From assembly GCF_002009175.1 (NCBI RefSeq), contig NZ_CP018047.1, positions 7,679,001-7,743,000 of the forward strand: DNA of 64,000 bases. Direction: 5' to 3'. Position 1 is the stretch's first letter. Each line of letters begins with the position of its first letter. The translations under genes were made by a program, and so were the position numbers. The notes below the pieces were generated by a model, which was not told the DNA's origin, made no database searches, and was given only the letters and a program-made list of their open reading frames with translations. Source of the stretch: Streptomyces niveus (GTDB taxonomy: Bacteria > Actinomycetota > Actinomycetes > Streptomycetales > Streptomycetaceae). Below are positions 34,300 to 42,381 of the stretch, piece by piece.

Positions 34300-34710
34300 G
34301 TGCCCGACTCGCTGTTCCCCCTCGTGTTCGCCGGCGTCGGCGCCGCCGTCTTCGTCATCGGCTTCGTCGGACTCCGGCGCTCCTTCGCCCTGCGCCGCGA
34401 CGGTGTCAGGGCCGAAGGCCGGGTCGTCCGGCTGGAGACGACCTCCAGCGGGCAAGGGGGCTCGATCCACCGTCCGGTGGTCGGCTGGGTCACCGACGAC
34501 GGCCGCCGCATGGAGGTGGAGTCCCCGTACGGGCGCTCCTGGGTGGGCAGGTTCCGGCCCGGAAGCCCGGTCCGGATCCGCTACGACCCGCTGCGCCCCG
34601 AGCGGATGCGGATCGACGGCTACGGGCACGGTGTGCAGGTGGTGTTCATGCTGGTCGGCACCGCGTTCATGGCGGGCGGGCTCTCCGTGGCGCTCCGACT
34701 CGCTGGATGA
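34300..34710 (+). CDS. DUF3592 membrane protein
   Basis: 136-residue protein with a TM helix at each end (about 5-25 and 112-132) around an extracytoplasmic or cytoplasmic beta domain. The pattern AEGRVVRLET, HRPVVGWVTDDGRRMEVESPYGRSW, then GSPVRIRYDPLRPERMRID is the DUF3592 signature. Function unknown. GTG start at 34300; TATTCT about 30 nt upstream could be a -10 element. Confidence 0.82.
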   Translation: MPDSLFPLVFAGVGAAVFVIGFVGLRRSFALRRDGVRAEGRVVRLETTSSGQGGSIHRPVVGWVTDDGRRMEVESPYGRSWVGRFRPGSPVRIRYDPLRPERMRIDGYGHGVQVVFMLVGTAFMAGGLSVALRLAG

Positions 34711-34749
34711 GAAGGCCGGTCCGCCGGCCGGCTACGTACGCTGAACGCC

Positions 34750-35673
34750 ATGGATGTGCTCACGGACCTGCTGGACGGCGTACGGGCGCGCGGCGCCCTG
34801 TTCAGCCGTACGGTCATGACCTCGCCGTGGTCGCTGCGGTTCGCCTCCGGCGCGCCGCTGACGCTCGCCACGGTGCTGCGCGGCCAGGCGTGGCTCGTAC
34901 CCGCCGAGGGTGAAGCGGTCCGCGTACGGTCCGGGGACATCGCGCTCATCCGGGGCTCGGCGCCGTACACCGTCGCCGACGGACCGGACACCCCGCCGCG
35001 CGTACTGATCGACCGGGCCGACTACTGCGGTGTGAGTGACCCGGCCGTCGTCCCCGACGGCGGCACCGTGCTGCTCAGCGGCGCGTACGACAACCCGGGC
35101 GGCGTCAGCGAACGGCTGCTCCGCGCGCTCCCGCCCGTGCTGGTCATCCCGGACGCCGACTGCCACTCACCGATGCTCGCGCTCGTCACTGCGGAGCTGA
35201 CCCGCGACAGCCCCGGCCAACAGGCCGTCCTCGATCGGCTGTTGGACCTGCTGCTGATCTCCGCGCTCCGGGGCTGGTTCGACCGGCCGGGGACATCGGC
35301 GCCGCCCTGGTACCGGGCGGCGGACGACCCGGTGGTCGGCCATGCCCTGCGGCTGCTCCACGACCGTCCCGCCGATCCGTGGACGGTCGCGAAGCTGGCG
35401 GCGGAGACGGGAATCTCGCGCGCCGCACTCGCCCGCCGCTTCACCGCGCGGATCGGTGAGCCGCCGATGACCTACCTCACGGGCTGGCGCATCTCGCTCG
35501 CCGCGGACCTGCTGCGCGGTACGGACGACACGGTCGGCGCCATCGCCAGGAAGGTCGGCTACGCCAACACCTTCGCGCTGAGTGTCGCCTTCAAGCGCCT
35601 GCGCCGGATCACGCCGAGCGAGCACCGCGCCGCCTCCTCCGGCACCCGGAAGGCATCGACGGGGCGGCAGTAG
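34750..35673 (+). CDS. AraC-family regulator with cupin sensor domain
   Basis: Transcription factor, 307 residues. N-terminal cupin_6-type domain (about 1-180: SPWSLRFASGAPLTLATVLRG, VRSGDIALIRGSAPY) and C-terminal AraC HTH pair (about 200-300: WTVAKLAAETGISRAALARRF and DDTVGAIARKVGYANTFALS). This class often regulates an adjacent oxidoreductase; the next gene, 63 bp downstream on the same strand, is a flavin-type quinone reductase, so regulation of that gene is likely. ATG at 34750. Confidence 0.88.
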   Translation: MDVLTDLLDGVRARGALFSRTVMTSPWSLRFASGAPLTLATVLRGQAWLVPAEGEAVRVRSGDIALIRGSAPYTVADGPDTPPRVLIDRADYCGVSDPAVVPDGGTVLLSGAYDNPGGVSERLLRALPPVLVIPDADCHSPMLALVTAELTRDSPGQQAVLDRLLDLLLISALRGWFDRPGTSAPPWYRAADDPVVGHALRLLHDRPADPWTVAKLAAETGISRAALARRFTARIGEPPMTYLTGWRISLAADLLRGTDDTVGAIARKVGYANTFALSVAFKRLRRITPSEHRAASSGTRKASTGRQ

Positions 35674-35736
35674 CATGGAAGATCGATCAACCGACCGACA
35701 CTGTCTTCGTACCGAGGACAAGGAAGGTGGCCGACC

Positions 35737-36561
35737 GTGCGGGTGCTCTGGTTGTACGCCCACCCCGATCCGCGCTCGCTGAACGGGGCGCTGCGCGACG
35801 AGGGAATCGCCGTGCTCCGTGAACACGGGCACGAGGTGGTCGAGTCCGACCTGTACGCCATGGAGTGGAACCCGGTGGTGGGGCACGGCGACTTCCAACA
35901 CGACCCCGGCGAACGGCTCGACGTCCTCACCGAGTCCCAGGCCGCCCTGGAGAACGGCACGCTCAGCGAGGACATCCGCGCGGAGCAGGAGAAGCTCCTG
36001 TGGTCCGACACCCTCGTCGTGCAGTTCCCGCTCTGGTGGTTCGGTCCGCCGGCGATCCTCAAGGGCTGGTTCGACCGGCTGTTCATCCAGGGATTCGCGC
36101 AGGGTGTGCTCGACCCCGAGACCGGCAGGGCCCAGCGTTACGGCAGCGGCGGACTGGCCGGCAGACGGGCGCTGGTGCTGACGACGGTGGGCGCCAACGC
36201 GGCGACGACCGGACCGCGCGGAATCCACGGCGACATCAACGAGGTGCTGTTCCCGCTGCTGCACGGCACGTTGTGGTATCCGGGAATGACGGTCGTGCCG
36301 CCGCTCGTCGTCAACGGCGCGGTCAAGCTGGCCGAGGCGGAGTACAAGACGGCCGTGGGGCAGTTGCGGCAGCGGCTGCTGACGCTCGAGGAGACCGAGC
36401 CGATTCCGTACCGCAGCCAGAACGGCGGCGACTACGACGAGCATCTGGTCCTGCGCCCCGACCGGGCACCCGGCGAGGAGGGCATCCATATCCACTATGC
36501 CGCCGGAGGCATCGACGAGCGGTGCGAGCGCACCGGCGGCGACGACGAGGCGGACAGATAA
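35737..36561 (+). CDS. NAD(P)H dehydrogenase (quinone), flavodoxin-like fold (NQO1/KefF type)
   Basis: FMN- or FAD-dependent quinone reductase, 274 residues. The fold begins MRVLWLYAHPDPRSLNGALRD with the phosphate-binding loop, FPLWWFGPPAILKGWFDRLFIQGFAQG (about 88-114) is the family signature, and TTVGANAATTGPRGIHGD follows. A C-terminal extension past residue 210 is rich in charged residues and ends in a His/Ile segment IHIHYAAGG. GTG start at 35737 with a strong AAGGAAGGTGG. Likely removes quinones by two-electron reduction. Paired with the AraC gene upstream. Confidence 0.88.
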   Translation: MRVLWLYAHPDPRSLNGALRDEGIAVLREHGHEVVESDLYAMEWNPVVGHGDFQHDPGERLDVLTESQAALENGTLSEDIRAEQEKLLWSDTLVVQFPLWWFGPPAILKGWFDRLFIQGFAQGVLDPETGRAQRYGSGGLAGRRALVLTTVGANAATTGPRGIHGDINEVLFPLLHGTLWYPGMTVVPPLVVNGAVKLAEAEYKTAVGQLRQRLLTLEETEPIPYRSQNGGDYDEHLVLRPDRAPGEEGIHIHYAAGGIDERCERTGGDDEADR

Positions 36562-36565
36562 CGGC

Positions 36566-36610
36566 GGTGGGGGGTGGGTCCCGCCGACGACGGCGGTACC
36601 ACCCCCCACC
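36566..36610. terminator. Bidirectional terminator
   Basis: Perfect 12-bp stem (36566-36577 with 36599-36610) between the reductase and the convergent chitinase. Confidence 0.75.
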
Positions 36611-36628
36611 CCTGCCTCAGGAGCCGGT

Positions 36629-37351
36629 TCAGCAGCTGAGATTGCCACCCGGATCCACGCCGAGGATTCCGGCGAATTGCCGGTAGCTGTCAATGCGGCT
36701 CTGCACCTGGGCGGGGTTTCCGCCGTTGCACTCGATGCTGCCGTTGATGCTGCGGATCGTCTCACCGAATCCGGCGCCGTTCACCATCGCATTGTGCGGT
36801 GTCATCGTGCCGGGACCGCTCTGGGTGTTCCAGTACCAGAGGCCGGTCTTCCACGCGACGGCGGAATCGTTCTGCACGAGATCGGGGTTGTTGAGCAGAT
36901 CGATGCCCAACGCGTCCCCCGCCGCCTTGTAGTTGAAGTTCCAGCTGAGCTGGATCGGTCCACGGCCGTAGTACTTGTCATTGCCGGCCGGGCAGCCGTA
37001 AGGCTGTGAAGCGTCGCAGTAATGCGGGTAGTTGGCCGTGTTCTGCTCGACCACATGCACGAGTCCACCGGTCTCGTGACCGACGTTGGCCAGGAATGCG
37101 GCGGCCTCCTGCTTACGTACGGTGTCACTGCCCGTCCCGGTGAATCCCGGGTACGCGCTCAGCGCGGCGTTCAGCCCGCCGTAGGTGTAGAAGGAATTCC
37201 TGTTCGGGAACATCTGGTTGAACTGCGACTCGCTGACGACGAAGTCGGCCTTGCCCTCTTCGGCCGCCGACGACATGGGGGCCAGTGAGGTCAGGGAGAG
37301 AGCGGCGGCCGATGCCGTGGCGGCGAGCAGGCCGATAAGGCGCTTACGCAA
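36629..37351 (-). CDS. Secreted GH19 chitinase (single domain)
   Basis: Endo-chitinase that hydrolyses chitin with inversion; 240 residues with signal peptide (about 1-29, ending SSA). The catalytic region has FLANVGHETGGLVHVVEQN (catalytic Glu about 92), YYGRGPIQLSWNFNY, GLWYWNTQSGPG and INGSIECNGG; cysteines fit the usual disulphides. There is no chitin-binding domain, as in ChiG-like Streptomyces enzymes. Start: a GTG at 37360 is in frame but the AAGGAG site overlaps it, while TTG at 37351 lies 8 nt beyond that site and begins a normal signal peptide, so TTG is chosen. The LPMO gene lies upstream on the same strand. Confidence 0.92.
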   Translation of the reverse strand: MRKRLIGLLAATASAAALSLTSLAPMSSAAEEGKADFVVSESQFNQMFPNRNSFYTYGGLNAALSAYPGFTGTGSDTVRKQEAAAFLANVGHETGGLVHVVEQNTANYPHYCDASQPYGCPAGNDKYYGRGPIQLSWNFNYKAAGDALGIDLLNNPDLVQNDSAVAWKTGLWYWNTQSGPGTMTPHNAMVNGAGFGETIRSINGSIECNGGNPAQVQSRIDSYRQFAGILGVDPGGNLSC

Positions 37352-37420
37352 GGGATTCACTCCTTGGAAGGGCCTCGGAACGCGCCGCGGCCCAGGTGTG
37401 GGGGGTGGGTGGAGCGGCGC

Positions 37421-37455
37421 CGGTGAGCCCCTTCCCGCAGATCAGGGGCTCACCG
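37421..37455 (-). terminator. Hairpin between LPMO and chitinase genes
   Basis: Perfect 12-bp stem (37421-37432 with 37444-37455), 114 bp past the LPMO stop and 70 bp before the chitinase start. It may end or attenuate LPMO transcripts before the chitinase. Confidence 0.65.
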
Positions 37456-37568
37456 ACGCGGTGATCGGACACGGTCCGGAGCAGGGAGGCGCGCCGGTGG
37501 AAGACGTACGATCGGTCAGTGATTCTTCGGCGGAGGGATCGTGGTTACCGGCCCCGCGGGAGAATTCG

Positions 37569-38087
37569 TCAGCCGCCGATGTTCACGTCGATGCACGCGT
37601 AGAACGCGTTCACTGTGTCCGCGATGTTCCAGACCGCGAGAATCTCCTGCTTGCCCGACAGGCCGCCGAAGTTGACGTTGTGGGTGACCGTCGCGCCGGG
37701 CTGCGCGCCGCCGTCGTTGAATTCCGCGACCTTCTGGCCACCGACGAAGTACTGCCACGTGCTGGTGGCGTGACGGGCGGTGATCTTCCAGTTGAAGTTC
37801 TGGCTGGAGCCGATCGGCGTCACCGCCCAGCCCTTGCCGTCGTCGTCCAGTTCGGAGAAGCGGGAGTTCCCGCCGCTGCAACTGGTCAGACCCTTCGGGC
37901 CTTCCACGCTCTGGGGCTCGTACTTGATGTCGCCGCAGCTCACGGTTCCGGCGGCGCACTGCGCCTGCCTGCTCGGCGGGTCCGAGATGTAACCGTGGGC
38001 GCTCGCGGAACCCGCGGGAAGGCTTATCGCGACGATCGGCGCGATCACCGCACCGAGGGCGATGGCCGTCTTCCTTTTCGAATGCAT
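37569..38087 (-). CDS. AA10 lytic polysaccharide monooxygenase (small, chitin-type)
   Basis: Copper enzyme that oxidatively cleaves crystalline chitin; 172 residues, about 142 after removal of the signal peptide. Cleavage after ASA exposes His31, the N-terminal histidine-brace ligand (HGYISDPPSR), and the second His lies in ITARHATSTW (about 105). Cysteines in QCAAGTVSCGD, LTSCSGG and FYACID fit disulphides. It is unusually small, with no carbohydrate-binding module, resembling the compact Streptomyces AA10 group. ATG at 38087 follows AAGGAG. DasR/chitinase-type repeats lie 158-183 bp upstream. Confidence 0.93.
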   Translation of the reverse strand: MHSKRKTAIALGAVIAPIVAISLPAGSASAHGYISDPPSRQAQCAAGTVSCGDIKYEPQSVEGPKGLTSCSGGNSRFSELDDDGKGWAVTPIGSSQNFNWKITARHATSTWQYFVGGQKVAEFNDGGAQPGATVTHNVNFGGLSGKQEILAVWNIADTVNAFYACIDVNIGG

Positions 38088-38244
38088 GCGTTACTCCTTC
38101 ACATCAGGTCTTCCCGGGCGTACCGGTCCGTGGGGGGACATGAGTACGGCTCGGGCCGGCCTCTCAGGGGTGGGGCCAAGAGGCGCGAAGGGCCGTGGCG
38201 AGGAGCCTTGTCCGAAGGCACTGAATAGCGCGTGCATTCGGCAA

Positions 38245-38270
38245 AGGTCTTTACCACTTGGACTAGACCA
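38245..38270 (-). promoter_or_regulatory. Chitinase-type direct repeats / DasR-responsive element
   Basis: On the minus strand TGGTCTAGTCCA (38270-38259) is followed after 2 nt by TGGTAAAGACCT (38256-38245). The first is near the DasR dre core TGGTCTAGACCA; the pair fits the 12-bp direct repeats (TGGTCCAGACCT) described in Streptomyces chitinase promoters. Confidence 0.7.
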
Positions 38271-38379
38271 TACAGGCCGCCGCGTTCACGTCAAGAGTCC
38301 TGTGTGAACGATCAGTTGGACCGTTCGTACGTCACGGTCCGGGCCGGCCGGCCGGGTGAGGGAGGGGCGCGACAGGGCC

Positions 38380-38420
38380 GTCCCCCGCTCGTGGCCGGTG
38401 ACAGACCGCGAACGGGGGAC
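38380..38420 (-). terminator. Terminator of the repeat membrane protein gene
   Basis: Arms GTCCCCCG (38380-38387) and CGGGGGAC (38413-38420) with a partly paired loop, 20 bp past the stop at 38441. The rest of the 38088-38440 gap holds the LPMO 5' region; no gene seen. Confidence 0.65.
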
Positions 38421-38440
38421 GGGGTGTGAGGTGCGGATTC

Positions 38441-39595
38441 TCAGGCGTCGTTGGTGACGCCCCGCGCTGCTGAGGACCGCCGCGACGCCTGCTGCGCGGT
38501 GTTCCGGGCGGGCTTCTCCGCGGACTTCTGCGCGGTCTTCTGGCGGAGCGTCAGCACCGTGCCCGCGAGCACCAGGGCGACCGCCGCGCAGCCCAGCGCC
38601 GCGAGACTCGCCCAGGCGAAATCGGCGCCCAGGCTGCTCCGGAGCAGATCGACGGTGCCGAGACCCGACAGTGTGTGAGCCGCGATGATCCCGACGGCCG
38701 TGGCCGCGCCCGCCGCCCAGATCCGTGCCGAGTCGGCCGCCGCGAGCCAGACTCCGAACACCAGACAGAACACGGTGACGACGAGGGAGACCGCGTCCGC
38801 GTAGCCGCCGGAGCGCACACCGGCGAAGTCCGTCGGCAGATGGATCACACCGCACGCCAGCAGCGCGGCGGCAGCGGGCCATCGCAGCGGGGAACGCAGC
38901 GTCGTCGACACCGTGCGGGCCGCCGGCCCGGTGGTGGGTCGGCGGCCCTCCGTCGGTGCCGGACGCGGGACTTCGGGGAGCGGACCCGCCGGGGCGCTCG
39001 TCCACGGCGCGACGCGCCGGGCCTCCGGGGCGCGGGCGGCGCGGGCGGCGTGGGCCGCCGGGTCGGCCGGCTCCGCGGGGCCCTGGTACGGGTCGTGCTC
39101 GTCCTGCTCGTCCTGCTCGTCGGGTCGATCGAAGAGCGTCGGGACCGGCTCCCCGCGTTCCGGGCTCCGGTGAGCGGCCCCGAAGTGCGGTTCGTTCTCG
39201 TGGGTGCCGAGATAGGACACCAGCTGCGCCACTTCCTCGATCGGCCTGCCGACGGCCGCGGCGCGCAGTGTCGTGTCGGCCTCGTCGATCTCGTGCGGCG
39301 GCTCGTTCAGCAGGGCGACGAGCCGCATGACCTCGTCTATGGGGCGGGCCACGGCGGCGACCCGAAGGGCCTCGTCACCGGGGTTGGGCACCTCGCCGGT
39401 CCGCTTGAGCAGCATCACCAGCGCGGCGACCTCCTCCAGCGGCCGGTATGTGGCGGCCGTCCAGAGGAGCTTGCGTATGGGCTCCTCGCCGGACCCGGTC
39501 ATCGGGTCCCGCGATCCGGCACGCTCCGCCGCGTCGGGGTGGGGCTGTTCCTCGTAGTGGTCGCTGTGGGTGGGGGGTGTGGGGTCGAGCGGCAT
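38441..39595 (-). CDS. Membrane protein with three tandem helical repeats
   Basis: 384-residue protein of unknown function. The cytoplasmic N-terminal half has three repeats of about 36 residues around RPLEEVAALVMLLKRTGE, RPIDEVMRLVALLNE and RPIEEVAQLVSYLGTHE (roughly residues 50-135), each an amphipathic helical pair. A Pro/Ala/Asp-rich linker follows, then about five TM segments (about 235-350) and a Lys/Ala-rich tail. The repeat plus membrane layout is seen in other Streptomyces proteins as far as I recall, with no assigned role. ATG at 39595. A BldD-like box lies 50 bp upstream, hinting at developmental control. Confidence 0.78.
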   Translation of the reverse strand: MPLDPTPPTHSDHYEEQPHPDAAERAGSRDPMTGSGEEPIRKLLWTAATYRPLEEVAALVMLLKRTGEVPNPGDEALRVAAVARPIDEVMRLVALLNEPPHEIDEADTTLRAAAVGRPIEEVAQLVSYLGTHENEPHFGAAHRSPERGEPVPTLFDRPDEQDEQDEHDPYQGPAEPADPAAHAARAARAPEARRVAPWTSAPAGPLPEVPRPAPTEGRRPTTGPAARTVSTTLRSPLRWPAAAALLACGVIHLPTDFAGVRSGGYADAVSLVVTVFCLVFGVWLAAADSARIWAAGAATAVGIIAAHTLSGLGTVDLLRSSLGADFAWASLAALGCAAVALVLAGTVLTLRQKTAQKSAEKPARNTAQQASRRSSAARGVTNDA

Positions 39596-39644
39596 GGTGC
39601 GGCTCCCTCGGGTCGAACTTCACGGGCGGCACACACCGTGATTG

Positions 39645-39657
39645 TCACGATGCGTGA
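39645..39657. promoter_or_regulatory. BldD-like box
   Basis: TCACGATGCGTGA, a 13-bp palindrome matching the BldD consensus TNACNCWGNGTNA except for one position. It sits 50 bp before the start of the repeat membrane protein gene. Confidence 0.4.
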
Positions 39658-39809
39658 TCAGCGCGCACGCGTTGCTACAACCAATCCACACCTCCTGGTG
39701 CTGCGCCATCCGGGACGGAGTTATGTGCGGCATATGAGGGGCCGCCCGGTGTGGGCGCGGCTCGCGGCGGCATGGCGCGGTCACCGAGCGTGCGATGTCA
39801 CCGCGACCC

Positions 39810-39871
39810 TTGACATCCCCGGAGTTAAACCGCTTCAGTACTGCCATTGCGTTCGAGTTAAACCGGTTTAA
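39810..39871 (+). promoter_or_regulatory. Promoter and two LacI-type operators of the sugar operon
   Basis: TTGACA (39810-39815), 18 nt, TTCAGT (39834-39839) form a candidate promoter. Operator 1 TTAAACCGCTTCAG (39825-39838, half conserved) overlaps it; operator 2 TTAAACCGGTTTAA (39858-39871) is a perfect LacI/GalR-type palindrome with a central CG. Centres are 33 bp apart, about three helical turns. Confidence 0.72.
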
Positions 39872-39878
39872 ACAATCG

Positions 39879-39980
39879 ATGTCGCAGCCGGTGTCTCAGC
39901 CGATGTACGCCGTCGGCGCCGTCGGCGTACTACTCGCCAACGCACTCGTCGTCAGCACACTCGTCGTCACAGAGAAGTGA
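39879..39980 (+). CDS. Possible small membrane peptide (33 aa) at head of sugar operon
   Basis: A frame from ATG 39879 to a stop 12 nt before the lacI start encodes a short Ser/Gln/Pro start and one hydrophobic stretch (YAVGAVGVLLANALVVSTLV). It lies downstream of the predicted promoter, so it would be the first ORF of the mRNA. It has no clear ribosome site and partly repetitive GTCGTC codons, so it may be chance. Confidence 0.25.
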   Translation: MSQPVSQPMYAVGAVGVLLANALVVSTLVVTEK

Positions 39981-39992
39981 GGGAGGGGCTCC

Positions 39993-41075
39993 ATGGACCG
40001 GCGTCCGACGATCGCCGACGTGGCCAAGCGGGCGGGGGTGTCACGCAGTTCGGTCTCCTTCGCCCTGAACGACCGGCCCGGACTCGCCGAGGAGACCAAG
40101 CGGCGCATCCTGGCGGCGGCACAGGAGCTGGGATGGCGGCCCAGCCGGCCCGCCCAGGCGCTGTCGCGCGGAGTGGCCGGCGCGTTGGGACTCGTACTGG
40201 CCAGGGACACCGCGGCGATCGGCGCCGACCCCTTCTTCCCCGCCTTCATCGCGGGCATCGAATCGGTACTCGCCCGCCGCGGCGACGCCCTCGTCCTGCA
40301 TGTCACCGAGCCCGCCGACGAGGAGGCCACCTACCGCAGGCTCGCCGCCGACCGCCGGGTCGACGGTGTACTCCTCACCGACCTGCGCGTCGACGACCCG
40401 CGCCCCGCGCTGACCGGCGAACTCGGCCTGCCCGCCGTCGTGGTGGGCGACCCCGGCGGGGCGGGCGGACTGTGCGCCGTCGGGCTGGACGACCGGCCCG
40501 CCTTCGCCGCCGCCGTACGGGAGCTGGCCGCCCTGGGCCACCGGCGCATCGCGCATGTCGCCGGACCGCAGGAATTCCGCCACGCCCGCCGCCGCCGCGA
40601 GTCGTGGGAGCTGGCCATGCGGGAGGCCGGACTGCCCGAGGGGCCCGTACTGCCCGGCGGCTTCACCGCCGCGGGCGGCGCCCACGCCACCCGCGAACTG
40701 CTCGCACTCGCCCCGGACCGCCGCCCCACCGCCGTGATCTACGCGAACGACCTCTCCGCGACCGCCGGTCTCGCCGTCGCGCAGCGGCTCGGGCTGACCG
40801 TCCCCGGCGATCTGTCGGTCGTCGGCTACGACGACACCCCGCTCGCCGAGTACACCCACCCGCCGCTCGCCTCGGCGCGCGCCGACGCCCTCGGCTGGGG
40901 GGCCGCCGCCGTCCGCGCCCTGGACGAGGTCATCGCGAAGGGCCTGGCCGACGACGTCGCGCTTCCCCCTGCGGAGCTGGTACGGCGCGGCTCCATGGGC
41001 CCCGCGCCGGGTGCCGGAGAGGCCGACGCCCCCGCCCCGAACACCACGACCGTACGGAGCGAGACGCCATGCTGA
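39993..41075 (+). CDS. LacI-family repressor of the sugar operon
   Basis: Sugar-responsive repressor, 360 residues. N-terminal HTH (RPTIADVAKRAGVSRSSVSF, hinge RPSRPAQALSRG) and a periplasmic-binding-like core (about 60-330) with VGLDDRPAFAAAVRELAALGH and DLSVVGYDDTPLAEYTHPPL. The C-terminus has an extra Pro/Ala tail. ATG at 39993 follows GGGAGGGG. First full gene of the operon; its stop overlaps the binding-protein start by 7 nt. It should bind the palindromes at 39825-39871 and thus autoregulate. Confidence 0.92.
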   Translation: MDRRPTIADVAKRAGVSRSSVSFALNDRPGLAEETKRRILAAAQELGWRPSRPAQALSRGVAGALGLVLARDTAAIGADPFFPAFIAGIESVLARRGDALVLHVTEPADEEATYRRLAADRRVDGVLLTDLRVDDPRPALTGELGLPAVVVGDPGGAGGLCAVGLDDRPAFAAAVRELAALGHRRIAHVAGPQEFRHARRRRESWELAMREAGLPEGPVLPGGFTAAGGAHATRELLALAPDRRPTAVIYANDLSATAGLAVAQRLGLTVPGDLSVVGYDDTPLAEYTHPPLASARADALGWGAAAVRALDEVIAKGLADDVALPPAELVRRGSMGPAPGAGEADAPAPNTTTVRSETPC

Positions 41076-42367
41076 GCACATCCCGTACGAAGGTCGCCGC
41101 CGTCCTGCTCGCGCTCGCCCTCACCGGCACCGCCGCCGCGTGCTCCCGCTCCGGCCCCGACAGCGTGAGCGCGGCCACCGCGCGCGGACCCATCACCGTA
41201 TGGCTCTCCAACAACGCCCAGGAGGTCGCCTGGGGCGAGAAGATGATCGCGAGCTGGAACAAGGCCCACCCCGACCAGCGCGTCACATCCCAGCAGATAC
41301 CCGCGGGAAAGACTTCCGAAGAAGCACTGAGCGCGTCGATCATCGCGGGCAACAGCGCCTGTCTGGTCTTCAACACCTCGCCCGCGTCCGTACCGCAGTT
41401 CCAGAAACAGGCCGGACTCGTCCCGCTGGACGACTTCCCCGACGGCGCGCAGTACATAGAGTCCCGCACCGGCCCCCGCGCCGAGCAGTACCGCTTCGAG
41501 GACGGCTCCTACTACCAGCTGCCCTGGAAGAGCAATCCGGTGATGATCCTCTACAACAAGGACATCTTCCGGAAGGCCGGACTCGACCCCGAGAACCCGA
41601 AGCTCGCGACGTACGAGGACTTCCTCGACAGCTCACGGAAGATCGTCACCAGCGGCGCGGCCGACGCGGCGATCTGGCCCGCGCCGACCTCCGAGTTCTT
41701 CCAGTCCTGGTTCGACTTCTATCCGGCGTTCATCGCGGAGAGCGGCGGGAAATCCCTCGTCGAGAACGGCAAGCCGCAGTTCGACAGCCCCGCCGGCCGG
41801 CGCGTCTTCGACTTCTGGCGGACCATCTACCGCGAGAAGCTCGCCCCCAACGAGACCTTCCCCGGCGACGCGCTCGGCGGCGGCAAGACCGCCATGTCGA
41901 CCGTCGGGCCCTGGGCCGTCGCCACGTACAAGGACAGCATCGACTGGGGCGTGGTCCCGGTGCCGACCTCGGACGGCCGCCCCGCCTCGCAGATCTCCAC
42001 CTTCAGCGACGAGAAGTCCGTCGCGATGTTCAGCGCCTGCGAGAACCGCGCCACCGCCTGGGACCTGATGAAGTTCGCGACGTCGCCCGAGCAGGACGGC
42101 GCCTTCCTCGCCGACACCGGACAGATGCCGATGCGGCCCGACCTCCTGCGCACCTACGCCGACTGGTTCGCCGAGAACCCCGACTACAAGGAGTTCGCCG
42201 ACCAGGCCGACCGGACCGTCGAGGTCCCCGCCGTCGCCGGCTCCATCGACGTCTGGCAGACGCTGCGCGACGGCTGGACCCGCTCGGTCGTCTTCGGCCG
42301 CGAACCCACCGGCGAGGAGCTGCCCCGGCTCTCGCGGGACATCACATCCCTCCTCGACGAGTACTGA
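41069..42367 (+). CDS. ABC sugar transporter, substrate-binding lipoprotein
   Basis: Extracytoplasmic solute-binding protein of the family 1 (CUT1) group, 432 residues. Signal peptide with lipobox TGTAAAC (Cys about 25). Features: PITVWLSNNAQEVAWGEKMI, LVFNTSPASVPQFQKQAGL, YYQLPWKSNPVMILYNKDIF, typical of oligosaccharide binders. Aromatic residues in LPWKSNP and FFQSWFDFYPAF fit sugar stacking. It overlaps lacI by 7 nt. Ligand unknown; the downstream GH130 and GH13 suggest a manno- or gluco-oligosaccharide. Confidence 0.92.
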   Translation: MLSTSRTKVAAVLLALALTGTAAACSRSGPDSVSAATARGPITVWLSNNAQEVAWGEKMIASWNKAHPDQRVTSQQIPAGKTSEEALSASIIAGNSACLVFNTSPASVPQFQKQAGLVPLDDFPDGAQYIESRTGPRAEQYRFEDGSYYQLPWKSNPVMILYNKDIFRKAGLDPENPKLATYEDFLDSSRKIVTSGAADAAIWPAPTSEFFQSWFDFYPAFIAESGGKSLVENGKPQFDSPAGRRVFDFWRTIYREKLAPNETFPGDALGGGKTAMSTVGPWAVATYKDSIDWGVVPVPTSDGRPASQISTFSDEKSVAMFSACENRATAWDLMKFATSPEQDGAFLADTGQMPMRPDLLRTYADWFAENPDYKEFADQADRTVEVPAVAGSIDVWQTLRDGWTRSVVFGREPTGEELPRLSRDITSLLDEY

Positions 42368-42381
42368 GGACTGAGGCCCGT

